A stretch of 64,000 nucleotides of DNA from assembly GCF_006443095.1 (NCBI RefSeq), contig NZ_VFWZ01000006.1:218158-282157 (forward strand). The letters are read 5' to 3'. The stretch's first letter is position 1. Every line of letters starts with the position of its first letter. Under the pieces are notes generated by a model. The model ran no database searches, was not told the origin of the DNA, and saw nothing but the letters and a program-made list of their open reading frames with translations. Of this stretch, positions 27,950 to 37,663 are shown in pieces. This stretch comes from Aquimarina algicola (GTDB taxonomy: Bacteria > Bacteroidota > Bacteroidia > Flavobacteriales > Flavobacteriaceae). The translations under genes and the position numbers were made by a program.

Positions 27950-28594
27950 ATGACACAAAATTTGATTTATTTTATTATTGGACTAGTTGTTTTGAATAGC
28001 TGTCACATAAATACATCTAAAGACAGCAGTGAAAAGCATATTTTTTATATCCATGGAAGGATTATCGAACAACAAGGTAAAGAGGCTTACAGCGAAAGAT
28101 TTGGTAAATATGAATTTGATAGTATTATTGATGCAATACAAGTCAAAAACTCAATAGTTCACTATGAAGTAAGGAAAGAAAATGTTGATGTTAGAATCTA
28201 TGCTAAAAAAATTTCAAAACAAGTCGACAGCCTTATTCATTTAGGAATAAAACCGATTGATATCACTGTTATAGGAGCCTCTAAAGGCGCAATTATAGCC
28301 TCAAATATCTCAGACATCAATACAAATGAGATTAACTATGTATTTCTTGCTGGCAATAATGAATATCAAGAGAACAATAATGATTGGAAATTTCATGGTA
28401 AAGTCCTTTGTATCTACGATTTATCAGACGGAATCGCTGGTAAAAATTACGATTATTGGAAATCTAAAGAAAACTACACAACTACATTTGAACAGCTTGA
28501 AATAAAAACAAATCTAGGACATGGGTTTCTATACAAACCTTTAGATGAATGGACTATCCCCACTAGAAAATGGATATTAAAACAAAGTTTGTGA
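27950..28594 (+). CDS. Small alpha/beta hydrolase-like lipoprotein
   Basis: The protein has 214 residues with a lipobox LNSC (Cys18). The fold is suggested by HIFYIHGRIIEQQG (first strand and oxyanion loop), VIGASKGAIIAS (nucleophile elbow GxSxG) and a late histidine in NLGHGFLYKP. An Asp in IYDLSDGIAG may complete the triad. It is shorter than most hydrolases, and its substrate is unknown. The gene is monocistronic. Confidence 0.72.
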   Translation: MTQNLIYFIIGLVVLNSCHINTSKDSSEKHIFYIHGRIIEQQGKEAYSERFGKYEFDSIIDAIQVKNSIVHYEVRKENVDVRIYAKKISKQVDSLIHLGIKPIDITVIGASKGAIIASNISDINTNEINYVFLAGNNEYQENNNDWKFHGKVLCIYDLSDGIAGKNYDYWKSKENYTTTFEQLEIKTNLGHGFLYKPLDEWTIPTRKWILKQSL

Positions 28595-28749
28595 TCAATC
28601 TAAGAAGCTATTTTTATTAGTCTCTTAAATAGTTAACTTTATAGAGTTTGGTTAGTTTTAAGGATCAGTATAGCTTTTGTCACGCTTTACCTCTAAAATC
28701 TTTAACTACCTTTTTATTCATTATTAATCCTATTTGATTATAAATGCTT

Positions 28750-30144
28750 TTATTTTGAATGTTTTTTTATCTTCTCCATCATCTTTTCGGCATTTGTATT
28801 TTTAGGATTCAATGTCAATGACTTTTTATAATTTAATAATGCCAAATCATATTGTTTATTTGTATAGTAAGCTTCTCCTAAACTATCATACAAGTTTGCA
28901 TTGTCAGGAAATTCTGAAACAGCTAATTTGAATATTTTTATACTTTCATTCATTTTTTTTGACGATAGTAAATCATAACCAAGTGCATTCAGTTCATTTG
29001 GATTTTCAAAGCTGTAAATATCTAAATTGTTCTTTTTTAAGTCATAATAATACTGAATACCTAAAGCGATATTTTCATGGCATTTAGAACGGATTTGTCT
29101 ATAAATAGATTTTTTAGACAAACGAAAAGGTTTCCCTTTCATTATATTATACACAGATTCTATTATTTCAAAAGATTTGCTTTTGTTGTTGGACATTAAA
29201 ATAATATTGAGGTCGTTCTTGAATTCACTAATAAAAGCGGCTTCAAATTGATAGAATTGACCACCATGCATATGTATTGTAAATAAATCATCTGACGAGC
29301 CCAGAATACACTTTTGACCTTTAAAATATTGATTTTGGAGAAGTGTCTCTAATGATTCTTTAGAGATAAGTTTATTGTTATGTAAAGCAGTAATCCATTT
29401 ATTCAAATCACCGATTGAGACCCATAACCAACCTTTACTCGGGATACTTTCGGCAGCATTTTGCTTATGTACATCAAAACTCCTGGCTCTATTTGGATAA
29501 TCATAGCCAAGATCAAAACCTACATCTGTCATTTTTAAAGGATTGATAATATTCTCCTTTACAAACTCTTGAAATGTTGTTTTTGTAACATTTTCAATAA
29601 TCCTCTTTTGAAGAAAAATACTATTGTTATTATATTTAAAATCTGTACCTGGTTCAAACAATAAATTGGGAAGAAGTTGTAATCCTTTTAAAATATCTTC
29701 TTCATTTTTTACAGTATCATAATCAATTTGAGGAATACCACTAACGTAGTTTAAAAGATGCTTTATGGTGACTTTTTCAGACCATGCCGGTAGTCCTAAA
29801 TCAAATTGAGAAAGCTTGTCATCCAATTGTAAATCACCTTTCTCGATTAACATCATAATAGAAACAGCAACAAATTCTTTTGCGATTGAACCCGGACTGA
29901 AAATAGTTTTTTTTGTCAGTTCAGTTTGCCCTGAACCATCCGTGTATCCAAATGATTTTTGATATACGAGAGAGTCATTCCTAGTAACCAACACATTACC
30001 ATTAAAAATTCCTCTTTCATAACTAATCTGCATAAGCGAATCAATTGTTTTACTGTAGTTCAAAAAAGGTTGAGTTTCTTGTTTTTGTGCTTTGCAATAC
30101 CCCAAAAAGGATAAAGATAGGATGAGAATGATGTATTTGTTCAT
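28750..30144 (-). CDS. Serine hydrolase (beta-lactamase/DD-peptidase class C fold) with C-terminal TPR
   Basis: The protein has 464 residues with a signal peptide (about 1-19). The SxxK motif is Ser86-Ile-Ala-Lys89 in FSPGSIAKEF; YNNNS near residue 165 may serve as the YxN motif. LLNYVSGIPQID is the usual segment after the active site in this family. The last 65 residues or so form about two TPR units (LYDSLGEAYYTNKQYDLALL, YKKSLTLNPKNTNAEKMME). Such proteins act on peptides or esters in the periplasm and are usually not true beta-lactamases. The TPR tail suggests a protein partner. Confidence 0.85.
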   Translation of the reverse strand: MNKYIILILSLSFLGYCKAQKQETQPFLNYSKTIDSLMQISYERGIFNGNVLVTRNDSLVYQKSFGYTDGSGQTELTKKTIFSPGSIAKEFVAVSIMMLIEKGDLQLDDKLSQFDLGLPAWSEKVTIKHLLNYVSGIPQIDYDTVKNEEDILKGLQLLPNLLFEPGTDFKYNNNSIFLQKRIIENVTKTTFQEFVKENIINPLKMTDVGFDLGYDYPNRARSFDVHKQNAAESIPSKGWLWVSIGDLNKWITALHNNKLISKESLETLLQNQYFKGQKCILGSSDDLFTIHMHGGQFYQFEAAFISEFKNDLNIILMSNNKSKSFEIIESVYNIMKGKPFRLSKKSIYRQIRSKCHENIALGIQYYYDLKKNNLDIYSFENPNELNALGYDLLSSKKMNESIKIFKLAVSEFPDNANLYDSLGEAYYTNKQYDLALLNYKKSLTLNPKNTNAEKMMEKIKKHSK

Positions 30145-30679
30145 GTTTTATGCCGTTTAATACTAGACGAAATAGATTTAAAATTGTTACTGTTCTTTAT
30201 AATAATGCTTAAAAAAATTTAAAATCTTTGCTGTAAAACCAGATTACCTTTCCTTTTTTACACATAATTGTTTTTGAATTGTGCAGCTATATTTCAAAGG
30301 AATCATTTTTTACATCTTATAGATTTTGTTGCAAGATGAAAGACTGACTACAATTAAGAGGAATCTTTTTATAATATAGTAGTACGGAATTATAAAAAAC
30401 GACCTTTATATTTTTGATAACCTGAATAGTCGATCATTAGAATTAATCTTGTATTCTTTTTTAAAAACAGCAAAAATGTAGATTTTCAGTTAAAGGTATA
30501 TCGATTACAAATGTCTTTGATAGTGAGATAGAAAATAAAAGTATTGATACCAGAACATACAAAAAAATTATAACCTCAATATCATCATCTATTAAGCTAA
30601 GCAACTATTTATAAAATATTTACGTCTTCATAAATAGAGTAACATTCTGATTTTTTAAATCCATCAAAAAGCACTACAT
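30145..30679. other. Intergenic region
   Basis: These 535 bases are very AT-rich. Apart from a short start-less open fragment on the plus strand (30489-30614), I see no gene, no strong hairpin, and no exact promoter box close to the gene at 30680. Confidence 0.4.
30489..30614 (+). pseudogene. Possible gene remnant (start-less open fragment)
   Basis: The frame reads VKGISITNVFDSEIENKSI and continues to NYL and a TAA stop. Residue composition is protein-like, but there is no start codon in frame, and a stop lies shortly upstream. It may be the C-terminal end of a lost gene. No family was recognised, and chance is possible. Confidence 0.2.
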
Positions 30680-31369
30680 ATGAATTCAAATCAACAAGCA
30701 GGAAGAATTGCCGGAATACTACTACTATTCGTTTTTATTTCGGGTGTCACAATATTTCAATTTTTACAGGGGCCTGTACTTTTCTCTGATGACTTTATTA
30801 CAATTACTGCCAAAAATTCAAATAAAATTATTACTTCAATACTATTAGGAATCATAAGTGGACTTGCTTCAATTAGTATAGCCATTATTCTTTTACCTAT
30901 TTTTAAGCGATCTAATCATTTTTTAGCTTATCTATATGTTTCTTTATGTATCCTAAACTTTATCTCTATTATGCTTGATACTTTTAGTGTCGTATCTATA
31001 CTGGAGTTAAGTAAAGAATATGTAAAAAATGTAAATTACGACACGAATCATTTCTTGATTTTAAAAACTTTTGTTTATCAACAACACTGGTGGACACACT
31101 ACCTGTATTTATTAGTTTCTTGCTTTCCTGTTTTTGTTTTGTATTATACATTATACATATCCAAGCTCGTACCAAAAGTAATTTCGATTTTTGGTATCAT
31201 AGCTGTGTTACTAATGTTTATAGAAGAATTATTTTCGATTTTTGGGCATAGTATAAGTATGAATATGCTTCTCCCAATAGGAATAATTCAATTCATTCTG
31301 CCGGCTTGGTTAATTTATAAGGGATTATATCAATCACCTTTTGAAGAAAGAAAAATAGTAATAGAGTAA
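30680..31369 (+). CDS. DUF4386-family membrane protein
   Basis: The protein has 229 residues with about six hydrophobic helices. The start NQQAGRIAGILLLFVFISG is characteristic of DUF4386, as are LPIFKRSNHFLAYLYVSL and the closing GIIQFILPAWLIYKG. It is an inner-membrane protein of unknown function. It ends convergently 3 bases from the exonuclease gene. Confidence 0.82.
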   Translation: MNSNQQAGRIAGILLLFVFISGVTIFQFLQGPVLFSDDFITITAKNSNKIITSILLGIISGLASISIAIILLPIFKRSNHFLAYLYVSLCILNFISIMLDTFSVVSILELSKEYVKNVNYDTNHFLILKTFVYQQHWWTHYLYLLVSCFPVFVLYYTLYISKLVPKVISIFGIIAVLLMFIEELFSIFGHSISMNMLLPIGIIQFILPAWLIYKGLYQSPFEERKIVIE

Positions 31370-31372
31370 AAA

Positions 31373-32086
31373 CTAGACTGATATTACCTCATCATCGCTT
31401 AGCAATTCTTCTTGCCGTAAGCGAAGTAATATTTGTGCAACAGCTACTGTATCTTTTTCGCAATATATAATGATACGATCAATATCTTGTTCTTCATAAT
31501 ATACTTCACGTACTTGGCTACCATCGATATCATCTTTTGGGGAAGGAATGCCCAAAATATGTGTCAATAGCTTTAAAGAGGTAAAGTGTTTATAATCTCC
31601 GAATTTCCATAAATCTAAAGTATCCAAATGAGGGATTTCCCAAGGTTTTTTACCAAATAGATTTAATTTTTGTGGGAGTGAAATCCCATGAATAATCATT
31701 CTTCTTGCGATATAAGGAAAATCAAATTCTTTTCCGTTATGCGCACAAAGAAGATGGTAAGGAGTATTAAAATGTGATTCTATTAAATTCTTAAATTCAA
31801 TTAATACTTCTTTTTCCTCTCCAAAAAAAGACTTGGTTCTAAAGGATCTTTCTTCACCTTTAAATGAAAAAAAGCCTACAGAAATACACACAATTTTTCC
31901 AAATTCTGCCCAGATACCTGCCCTTTCATAAAATTCTTCTGGGGTAAAGTCTTCTTTTCGTTGATATTTTGTCTTATCTGCCCACAAATATTTCAATTCA
32001 TCACTTAAACTATCAAAATCTTTATATTCTGGCACCGTTTCTATATCTAGAAATAGTATGTGTTCTAAATTTAATTTATGAAGCAT
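31373..32086 (-). CDS. PolB-like 3'-5' exonuclease (DnaQ/RNase H fold)
   Basis: The protein has 237 residues. Exo I is FLDIETVPEY (Asp and Glu near residues 14-16), Exo II is LLCAHNGKEFDFPYIARR, and Exo III is IIYCEKDTVAVAQILLR. These four acidic residues bind two metal ions for hydrolysis of DNA ends. It is a stand-alone member of the predicted PolB-exonuclease-like group. Its start lies 11 bases inside the end of the upstream serine hydrolase gene, so they are co-transcribed. Confidence 0.88.
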   Translation of the reverse strand: MLHKLNLEHILFLDIETVPEYKDFDSLSDELKYLWADKTKYQRKEDFTPEEFYERAGIWAEFGKIVCISVGFFSFKGEERSFRTKSFFGEEKEVLIEFKNLIESHFNTPYHLLCAHNGKEFDFPYIARRMIIHGISLPQKLNLFGKKPWEIPHLDTLDLWKFGDYKHFTSLKLLTHILGIPSPKDDIDGSQVREVYYEEQDIDRIIIYCEKDTVAVAQILLRLRQEELLSDDEVISV

Positions 32087-33242
32087 TCTCTAACATTTTA
32101 TAAGCCTCTTCGATATACACAAAAAAGTCTTCGGTAAATGATTTATTTGGCATAAAGTTTCCTCTCTTGTGCCCTAGTCTTACAATCAGGATGTCATCTT
32201 CGGGAATACAAATCACATATTGACCCAAGATTCCTCTCATGGCAAATATTTTTTTACCTAGATGGTTAGATAACCAAAATCCATAACCATACATTTGGCC
32301 ATCTTCAAATCTTGGTTTTGTCGCCAATTCAACAAACTCTTTAGGTAATAATTGTTTTCCTGCAAAAACGCCATTATTCTTAAACATCATACCAAAACGT
32401 CCAAAATCTCTTGCGTTACTGGCAATACAGCAATATGCTTTTTCGATTCCACTTTCTTCACTGTCTAATTGCCAAAGTGCTTCATGCTCCATGCCCAAGG
32501 GTTTCCAAAAACTCTCACTTAAATAGTTAGATAACTTTTGTCCGGTAGCTTTCTCGATAACCATTCCTAGTAACTGCGTATTACCACTTAAATACTTATA
32601 TTTTTTACCAGGTTCTTCTACAACTTTTAATCCTAGCATCACATCTTTTAGTTCTGTATCATAATAGGCTCTGGCAGTAATAGAAAATGGACTTGTATAA
32701 TGCTCTGTCCAATCCAGTCCCGAAGACATTGAAGAGAGATCTCCTACTGTGGTTTTGGCAGCTAAACCTTTTGAAAACTCAGGAAAAAAATCACCCAAAG
32801 GCTGATCTAAACTTTTGATGTACCCATCCATAATCGCTTTTCCCAAAAGTGCTGTCACAACACTTTTTGCCATCGAAAACGAGTTTGTTTTAGAGTCTTT
32901 ACTAAATCCTTCTTCATAATTTTCGTACCAAATACTGTCGTTTTTAACGATCATAAAAGCTACTGTACCTAGTTCTTTATTAATTTTATTAAGTTTTTCT
33001 GTACTTTGTGCTTTATTATAATCTTGATGGATAGCCCAAGCAGTTGTTGCATTTCCATTTTTGATAACACGATTCTCAAAATAGGTATGATCTTCTATAA
33101 AGGCTGATGTGTGACCTGTCATATAAACGACCCTCACTCCTTTCAAAACATATTCGTAATCAAAAATATAAAGTAATGCTACACAAAGCAATATGAGTAT
33201 AAGAAGACCTTTGAAGAATTTTTTTAGTATACGTTTTACCAT
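32076..33242 (-). CDS. Membrane-anchored serine hydrolase (beta-lactamase family)
   Basis: The protein has 388 residues. An N-terminal helix (KGLLILILLCVALLYIF, about 11-27) is probably an uncleaved anchor. The SxxK motif is Ser123-Met-Ala-Lys126 in SFSMAKSVV; DLSSMSSGLDWTEHY is the following family segment, and YGYGFWLSNHLGKKIFAMRG leads to the third motif. It is related to class C beta-lactamases and 6-aminohexanoate-dimer hydrolases. It is translationally linked to the exonuclease gene by an 11-base overlap, an odd pairing of functions. Confidence 0.86.
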   Translation of the reverse strand: MVKRILKKFFKGLLILILLCVALLYIFDYEYVLKGVRVVYMTGHTSAFIEDHTYFENRVIKNGNATTAWAIHQDYNKAQSTEKLNKINKELGTVAFMIVKNDSIWYENYEEGFSKDSKTNSFSMAKSVVTALLGKAIMDGYIKSLDQPLGDFFPEFSKGLAAKTTVGDLSSMSSGLDWTEHYTSPFSITARAYYDTELKDVMLGLKVVEEPGKKYKYLSGNTQLLGMVIEKATGQKLSNYLSESFWKPLGMEHEALWQLDSEESGIEKAYCCIASNARDFGRFGMMFKNNGVFAGKQLLPKEFVELATKPRFEDGQMYGYGFWLSNHLGKKIFAMRGILGQYVICIPEDDILIVRLGHKRGNFMPNKSFTEDFFVYIEEAYKMLENAS

Positions 33243-33336
33243 TTTAACATGTGATTAAATTAAAATGATTCTCAAAAGAGAAATCCATTTATATAATTTC
33301 ATTAATTTTTGTCTGTCGTAAGGCTAAAATCATAAC

Positions 33337-33816
33337 TTAGAACAACGATTGTTGTTTTACAGGATTTTCATGATCCAATAACCATTTTTTTCTCCATAAT
33401 CCCCCTGCATATCCTGTTAAAGATCCATCACTACCAATTACCCTATGGCAAGGAACAACTATCCATAACGGGTTTCTTCCGTTTGCTGTTGCCGCTGCGC
33501 GAATCGATTTAGGATCACCTAATCTTTTTGCTATATCAAGGTAAGATGCTGTTTTACCAAACGGAATGGTAAGCAGTTCTGCCCATACTTTTTTTTGAAA
33601 ATCAGTACCACTTGGGTTCAAAACAAGATCAAAATCAGTTCGTACGCCTTCAAAATACTCTTGTAATTGAGTAACTGCATCTTTAAGATGACTTGGAATA
33701 TTTTCTTGAGTGGGGGCTTCTTCTTCTTTTACGACAGAAATATCTGTTATTCCATCTTCATTTCCACTTATGCAAGCTGTACCCAAAGGAGTCTGTATGT
33801 ATGCCGTTTCTTTCAC
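33337..33816 (-). CDS. ogt: Methylated-DNA--protein-cysteine methyltransferase
   Basis: The protein has 159 residues and removes alkyl groups from O6 of guanine by transfer to its own Cys123 in IVVPCHRVIGSDGSLTGYAGG. The N-terminal half has the RNase H-like fold of Ogt, and the Arg finger lies in SIRAAATANGRNPL. It starts with GTG whose last bases overlap the TGA of the upstream transporter gene (GTGA), so the two are translationally coupled. Confidence 0.92.
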   Translation of the reverse strand: MKETAYIQTPLGTACISGNEDGITDISVVKEEEAPTQENIPSHLKDAVTQLQEYFEGVRTDFDLVLNPSGTDFQKKVWAELLTIPFGKTASYLDIAKRLGDPKSIRAAATANGRNPLWIVVPCHRVIGSDGSLTGYAGGLWRKKWLLDHENPVKQQSLF

Positions 33817-34898
33817 TCTTCTTTATTTTCTTCTAAAATTCCTAATCTTCTTGCTCGATTCTCCCAGTTTTTACGGGCTAGTTCTTGCATATTGGCATCA
33901 GTATCGCTTTCATCTACTATTTCTAGTCCTAATAGAGTTTCTATCACATCCTCCATAGTAACCAAACCACTAACTGATCCGTATTCGTCTACCACCAGGG
34001 CTACATGCTCTCTTTGTTCTACAAGTTTTTCGAATAAATCGGGAACTACAACATTACGCCCTACAACAAATAATGGTCTTTTTAGATCACCTAGTATTTT
34101 ATCATGATGATCTTCTGCCATTTCTTTATACACCTCATCTTTGAGCACATATCCGGTAATGTTATCTGGATTATCTTTGTATACAGGAATTCTAGAGAAT
34201 CTTAATTTTTTATTCGCTTCAAAAAATTCTGAAATGTTCTGATCTTCTGAAGCTATTTTCAAAACCGTTCTGGGTGTCATGATATTTTTTGCCATGACTG
34301 CTTTAAAATTCAGTAGATTTTTAATCACCTTGGATTCTGATTCTTCAAAAACACCTTCTTCTTCAGCTATTGTAGCCATTGCCGAGAAGTCTTCACGACT
34401 CAATACTGATCCATGATGTCCTTTACCTCCAATAAGTTTGGTAGTAAGTTGTAATATCCACAAAATACCGGTGTATTTTAAAGGGGCAATCAAAACTATT
34501 AAAGCTTTTGAAGTAAAATTTGCCAGTTTTTTCCAAAAAGTAGCCCCAATAGTTTTTGGGATAATTTCTGAAACAACAAGTATCAAAATTGTCATAATTG
34601 CTGAAACAATCCCAACCATATTAATGCCCAAAATTTCAAATTTGTATGGTAGTTGTTCTGCTTGTACTCCTACAAGAATTGCTCCCACTGTATGGGCAAT
34701 AGTATTAAGAGTAAGGATTGCTATTAATGGCTTATCTACATCTTTTTTTAGATTTTCGAGAGCAGTTGCATAAGGCTTCCCTTCTTTTTTCTTTACATTA
34801 ATAAACGTTGGCGTTACACTAAGTAAAACTGCTTCTAGAATAGAACATAAAAATGAAAAGAAAATAGATAATACTGCGTAAATGATTAATAGAGTCAT
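33813..34898 (-). CDS. CNNM/HlyC-type membrane protein with CBS pair
   Basis: The protein has 361 residues. A DUF21/CNNM membrane domain (about 1-150; ILVVSEIIPKTIGATFW is the signature) is followed by a CBS pair (about 195-325; MTPRTVLKIASEDQNI, VVDEYGSVSGLVTMEDVIETLLG). The C-terminal CorC_HlyC domain found in longer homologs is absent. Members are implicated in Mg2+ or Co2+ transport; the old hemolysin name is misleading. It overlaps ogt by 4 bases. Confidence 0.87.
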   Translation of the reverse strand: MTLLIIYAVLSIFFSFLCSILEAVLLSVTPTFINVKKKEGKPYATALENLKKDVDKPLIAILTLNTIAHTVGAILVGVQAEQLPYKFEILGINMVGIVSAIMTILILVVSEIIPKTIGATFWKKLANFTSKALIVLIAPLKYTGILWILQLTTKLIGGKGHHGSVLSREDFSAMATIAEEEGVFEESESKVIKNLLNFKAVMAKNIMTPRTVLKIASEDQNISEFFEANKKLRFSRIPVYKDNPDNITGYVLKDEVYKEMAEDHHDKILGDLKRPLFVVGRNVVVPDLFEKLVEQREHVALVVDEYGSVSGLVTMEDVIETLLGLEIVDESDTDANMQELARKNWENRARRLGILEENKEE

Positions 34899-34972
34899 TG
34901 TGATATAAATATGGTACTAAAGTAAGGATTTTGAAATGTTTTCTCTTCTTTCTATTAATAATTATGGTACGG

Positions 34973-35575
34973 TTAACGCATATAGGGCTCAATTTTTATG
35001 ATTGAGGGTTGATAAGCTTTTACCATTTCGTATGCTCCTGAACAACAAGGAAAAGAAGAAATTTTCCAATCCCAATAAATCTTAAATCGCTTGTTTATTG
35101 ACGTTGGATTATCAATATAATCTAATGTGTCTTTAAAAAGTTTAACATCACTGTAATTGTTATTACCAGAACCAAAATCGTAGTGATTTCCTTTACTATC
35201 TTGAAAAATAATATGTAAATAATCTCCTATATCACTTCCTTGATAACTTACTACCAATGGATTTTTTGTATGCTCCCATTGTGATTTGATATATTGTATC
35301 TCCTGTATTAATTCATTTCTGTATCCTTGTGAGCATTCTACTATAAATTGGTTTATATCCCAACTATGGACACGATTTGTTTTTTTACTCCAAGAAGTAT
35401 CTTTTGTTATCTTTTGATTTACTTCTATTTTTTCTGATACTACAGTATCAACAATGGTTACGTTTTGTTCTTTGGATATCGTTTGTAGATGGTTTTCGCG
35501 TTTTTCAGCCTTTTTACATCCAATAAATAAGAGGGTAACAAAAAGTAAACCTTTTGAAATGCTCAATATGTTCAT
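34973..35575 (-). CDS. Putative lipoprotein of unknown function
   Basis: The protein has 200 residues from the ATG at 35573-35575; another ATG five codons upstream is possible but puts polar residues before the signal peptide. The lipobox is FIGC (Cys20). The mature region has a basic helical stretch (KKAEKRENHLQ), VHSWDINQFIVECSQGYRNE, a segment ending SGNNNYSDVKLFKD, and a Cys-Cys pair near the end (SSFPCCSGAY). No family was recognised. Confidence 0.72.
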   Translation of the reverse strand: MNILSISKGLLFVTLLFIGCKKAEKRENHLQTISKEQNVTIVDTVVSEKIEVNQKITKDTSWSKKTNRVHSWDINQFIVECSQGYRNELIQEIQYIKSQWEHTKNPLVVSYQGSDIGDYLHIIFQDSKGNHYDFGSGNNNYSDVKLFKDTLDYIDNPTSINKRFKIYWDWKISSFPCCSGAYEMVKAYQPSIIKIEPYMR

Positions 35576-35669
35576 TTGCAATTCAATCATATTGCTAACT
35601 TCTTGTTATCTTTCAGCACCTATTAAAAAATAATATATCGGATACTTTAATAGAAAGTAAAAGAATATT

Positions 35670-36080
35670 TTATTCTGTTTTTCCTTCTCCTGCGGCTATC
35701 ATGTATGTTTCTATAGCCTTAAGTTCTTCATCAGAAAAGTTTTTAATTACTGCAAAATTAGTTTTCATTACTGCATAGTTCTCAGGATCTACGATAGGTT
35801 CAGCTTCTTGCTTCAAAAAAGCAACTAAGTCTGCATTTTGTTCTTGATAAATCTTTACAATTTCTACTACTCCCGGTCCGATTGATTTTTGTTGTATTTT
35901 ATGACAGGTATAGCATTTTCCTTTACCATTAAAGATAGTTTTTCCTGTATCGAATGCTGAAACTTCTTCTTTTTTTGTTCCTATTTTAATTCCTCCTTTG
36001 TCTTCTTTCTCCTTTTTTTCTGATTGACAACTGATCGTTAAGAATGCTAGTGCCGTAAATATTATTGCTATTTTTTGCAT
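35670..36080 (-). CDS. Cytochrome c lipoprotein (class I)
   Basis: The protein has 136 residues. The lipobox is TISC (Cys18), and a charged linker of about 25 residues follows. The heme site is Cys56-Tyr-Thr-Cys59-His60, and the axial Met is probably in YAVMKTNF. The closing helix DEELKAIETYMIAAGEGK is typical for small c-type cytochromes with the GPG loop (KSIGPGVVEI). It probably carries electrons at the outer face of the inner membrane. The TerB-like gene lies 16 bases upstream, so the two are likely one unit. Confidence 0.9.
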   Translation of the reverse strand: MQKIAIIFTALAFLTISCQSEKKEKEDKGGIKIGTKKEEVSAFDTGKTIFNGKGKCYTCHKIQQKSIGPGVVEIVKIYQEQNADLVAFLKQEAEPIVDPENYAVMKTNFAVIKNFSDEELKAIETYMIAAGEGKTE

Positions 36081-36096
36081 GAAAATAATGAATGGT

Positions 36097-36483
36097 TTAA
36101 TTATATTTTTCTTTAATTTTTTCTATGTCGTTTTTAAAACGTTTTAAAAGTTCTTGTGACAGGTTTTGAATAATCATTTTTTCCTCTCTTACAACACTAT
36201 CACTAGCTTTTGCCATTTTTGATAGTGCATATAAGAAAAATTCATATTCTTCATCTGGTCCATTATCAGAAAACACTTCAATTACTTTTTTATAGAGGGT
36301 TTCTATATCGTTTTGTTGTTGATTTTCGTAATCAAAAGACCATTTTATCTCATCTCCTTTAGGATGTCCTTTTAAAATTTCTTCAAGAGTTTCTATTTCT
36401 TTTTTTTGGATAATTCCATCGCTCATGGCAAGAACATATAATAATTCTCCAAAAGTTTGATATAATCTATCTCTACTAACCAT
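36097..36483 (-). CDS. TerB-like (tellurite resistance B fold) protein
   Basis: The protein has 128 residues, all helical. The first helix pair reads RLYQTFGELLYVLAMSDGII and KKEIETLEEILKGHP, which is the TerB pattern with the acidic metal-binding turn after the first helix. TerB-domain proteins act near the inner membrane in stress responses. The co-transcribed neighbour is a cytochrome c. No other ter genes are close. Confidence 0.7.
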   Translation of the reverse strand: MVSRDRLYQTFGELLYVLAMSDGIIQKKEIETLEEILKGHPKGDEIKWSFDYENQQQNDIETLYKKVIEVFSDNGPDEEYEFFLYALSKMAKASDSVVREEKMIIQNLSQELLKRFKNDIEKIKEKYN

Positions 36484-36571
36484 AAATACTCTTTTAATTC
36501 ACATCTCAATATACAAAATAACAGAGCTCTTTTTCAGATATTTTAAAGTATAGCAATATAGTGCAAATGGA

Positions 36572-37546
36572 TTACCCAATAAGTTTGATCACATCTTTTG
36601 CAAAATAGCTTGCTATAATATGAGCTCCGGCTCTCTTAAACGCCATGATCTGTTCTAACATAACGGCATCATGGTCTAACCATCCTTGTGCTGCTGCTGC
36701 TTTGAGCATTGCATACTCACCACTTACTTGATACACAGCAACCGGTACATCTACAACATCTCGAATATCTCTTACCAAGTCAAGATAACTCAACCCTGGT
36801 TTTACCATAACGATATCTGCTCCTTCTTCTATATCCATAAGTGTTTCTTTTATGGCTTCTTCTCTATTGGCAAAATCCATTTGATATGTCTTTTTATCAC
36901 CAAATCCCGGTGCTGAATCTAATGCGTCTCTAAAAGGACCATAGAATGCAGAAGCATACTTAGCACTATAACTCATAATACCAGTATTTTTGTAATTCTC
37001 CTGCTCCAAAAGCTCTCTGATTGCTAAGATTCTTCCATCCATCATATCACTGGGAGCTACAAAGTCTGCTCCGGCTATAGCATGCGACAGTGCCATTTTT
37101 GCTAATACCTCGCAGGTCTCATCGTTTATAATGTAGCCATCTTCTACAATCCCATCATGCCCATATGAAGAATAGGGATCTAGTGCTACATCTGTCATTA
37201 CCAACATCTCCGGAACTGTATTTTTTACTGTTTTAATAGCACGCTGCATCAATCCATCTGCATTCAGTGCTTCGGTACCATTATTATCTTTGAGCGAATC
37301 AGGTACTTTTACAAACAGAAGCACAGATTTTAGCCCCATAGACCAGATATCTTTGACTTCTTGTACTAATAAATCGAGACTATATCTGTAATAACCAGGC
37401 ATGGAGGCTATCTCTTCTTTGATGTTATCTCCCTCTACAACAAAAAGAGGTACTAAAAAATCGTTTGGAGTAATGATATGTTCTCTAACCAAGGATCGTA
37501 TTGCATCATTGGTTCTTAACCTTCTGTTTCTACGAAGTTGTTGCAT
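36572..37546 (-). CDS. hemB: Porphobilinogen synthase (delta-aminolevulinate dehydratase)
   Basis: The enzyme has 324 residues and condenses two 5-aminolevulinate molecules in heme synthesis. The Schiff-base lysines are Lys196 in MSYSAKYAS and Lys249 in DIVMVKPGLSY. The metal-site segment reads DVALDPYSSYGHDG, lacking the cysteine cluster of zinc enzymes, so a magnesium-type enzyme is likely. It appears monocistronic. It sits near a heme-binding cytochrome gene. Confidence 0.95.
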   Translation of the reverse strand: MQQLRRNRRLRTNDAIRSLVREHIITPNDFLVPLFVVEGDNIKEEIASMPGYYRYSLDLLVQEVKDIWSMGLKSVLLFVKVPDSLKDNNGTEALNADGLMQRAIKTVKNTVPEMLVMTDVALDPYSSYGHDGIVEDGYIINDETCEVLAKMALSHAIAGADFVAPSDMMDGRILAIRELLEQENYKNTGIMSYSAKYASAFYGPFRDALDSAPGFGDKKTYQMDFANREEAIKETLMDIEEGADIVMVKPGLSYLDLVRDIRDVVDVPVAVYQVSGEYAMLKAAAAQGWLDHDAVMLEQIMAFKRAGAHIIASYFAKDVIKLIG

Positions 37547-37663
37547 TATAAAATATGAAAATTTTGATTGGTATAAATATACTCATATATATGATATTGG
37601 TTTTACATTTTATGATATGATTAAGGGCTTTATTTTTTATCAAAAATTTGTTTTCTACTATTT

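Noticed and set aside
28750..30144. Antibiotic-resistance beta-lactamase
   Set aside because: Only the general serine hydrolase fold is shared, with a TPR tail; such proteins are mostly peptidases or esterases.
33813..34898. Hemolysin
   Set aside because: The architecture is DUF21/CNNM plus CBS, which points to metal-ion transport rather than cell lysis.
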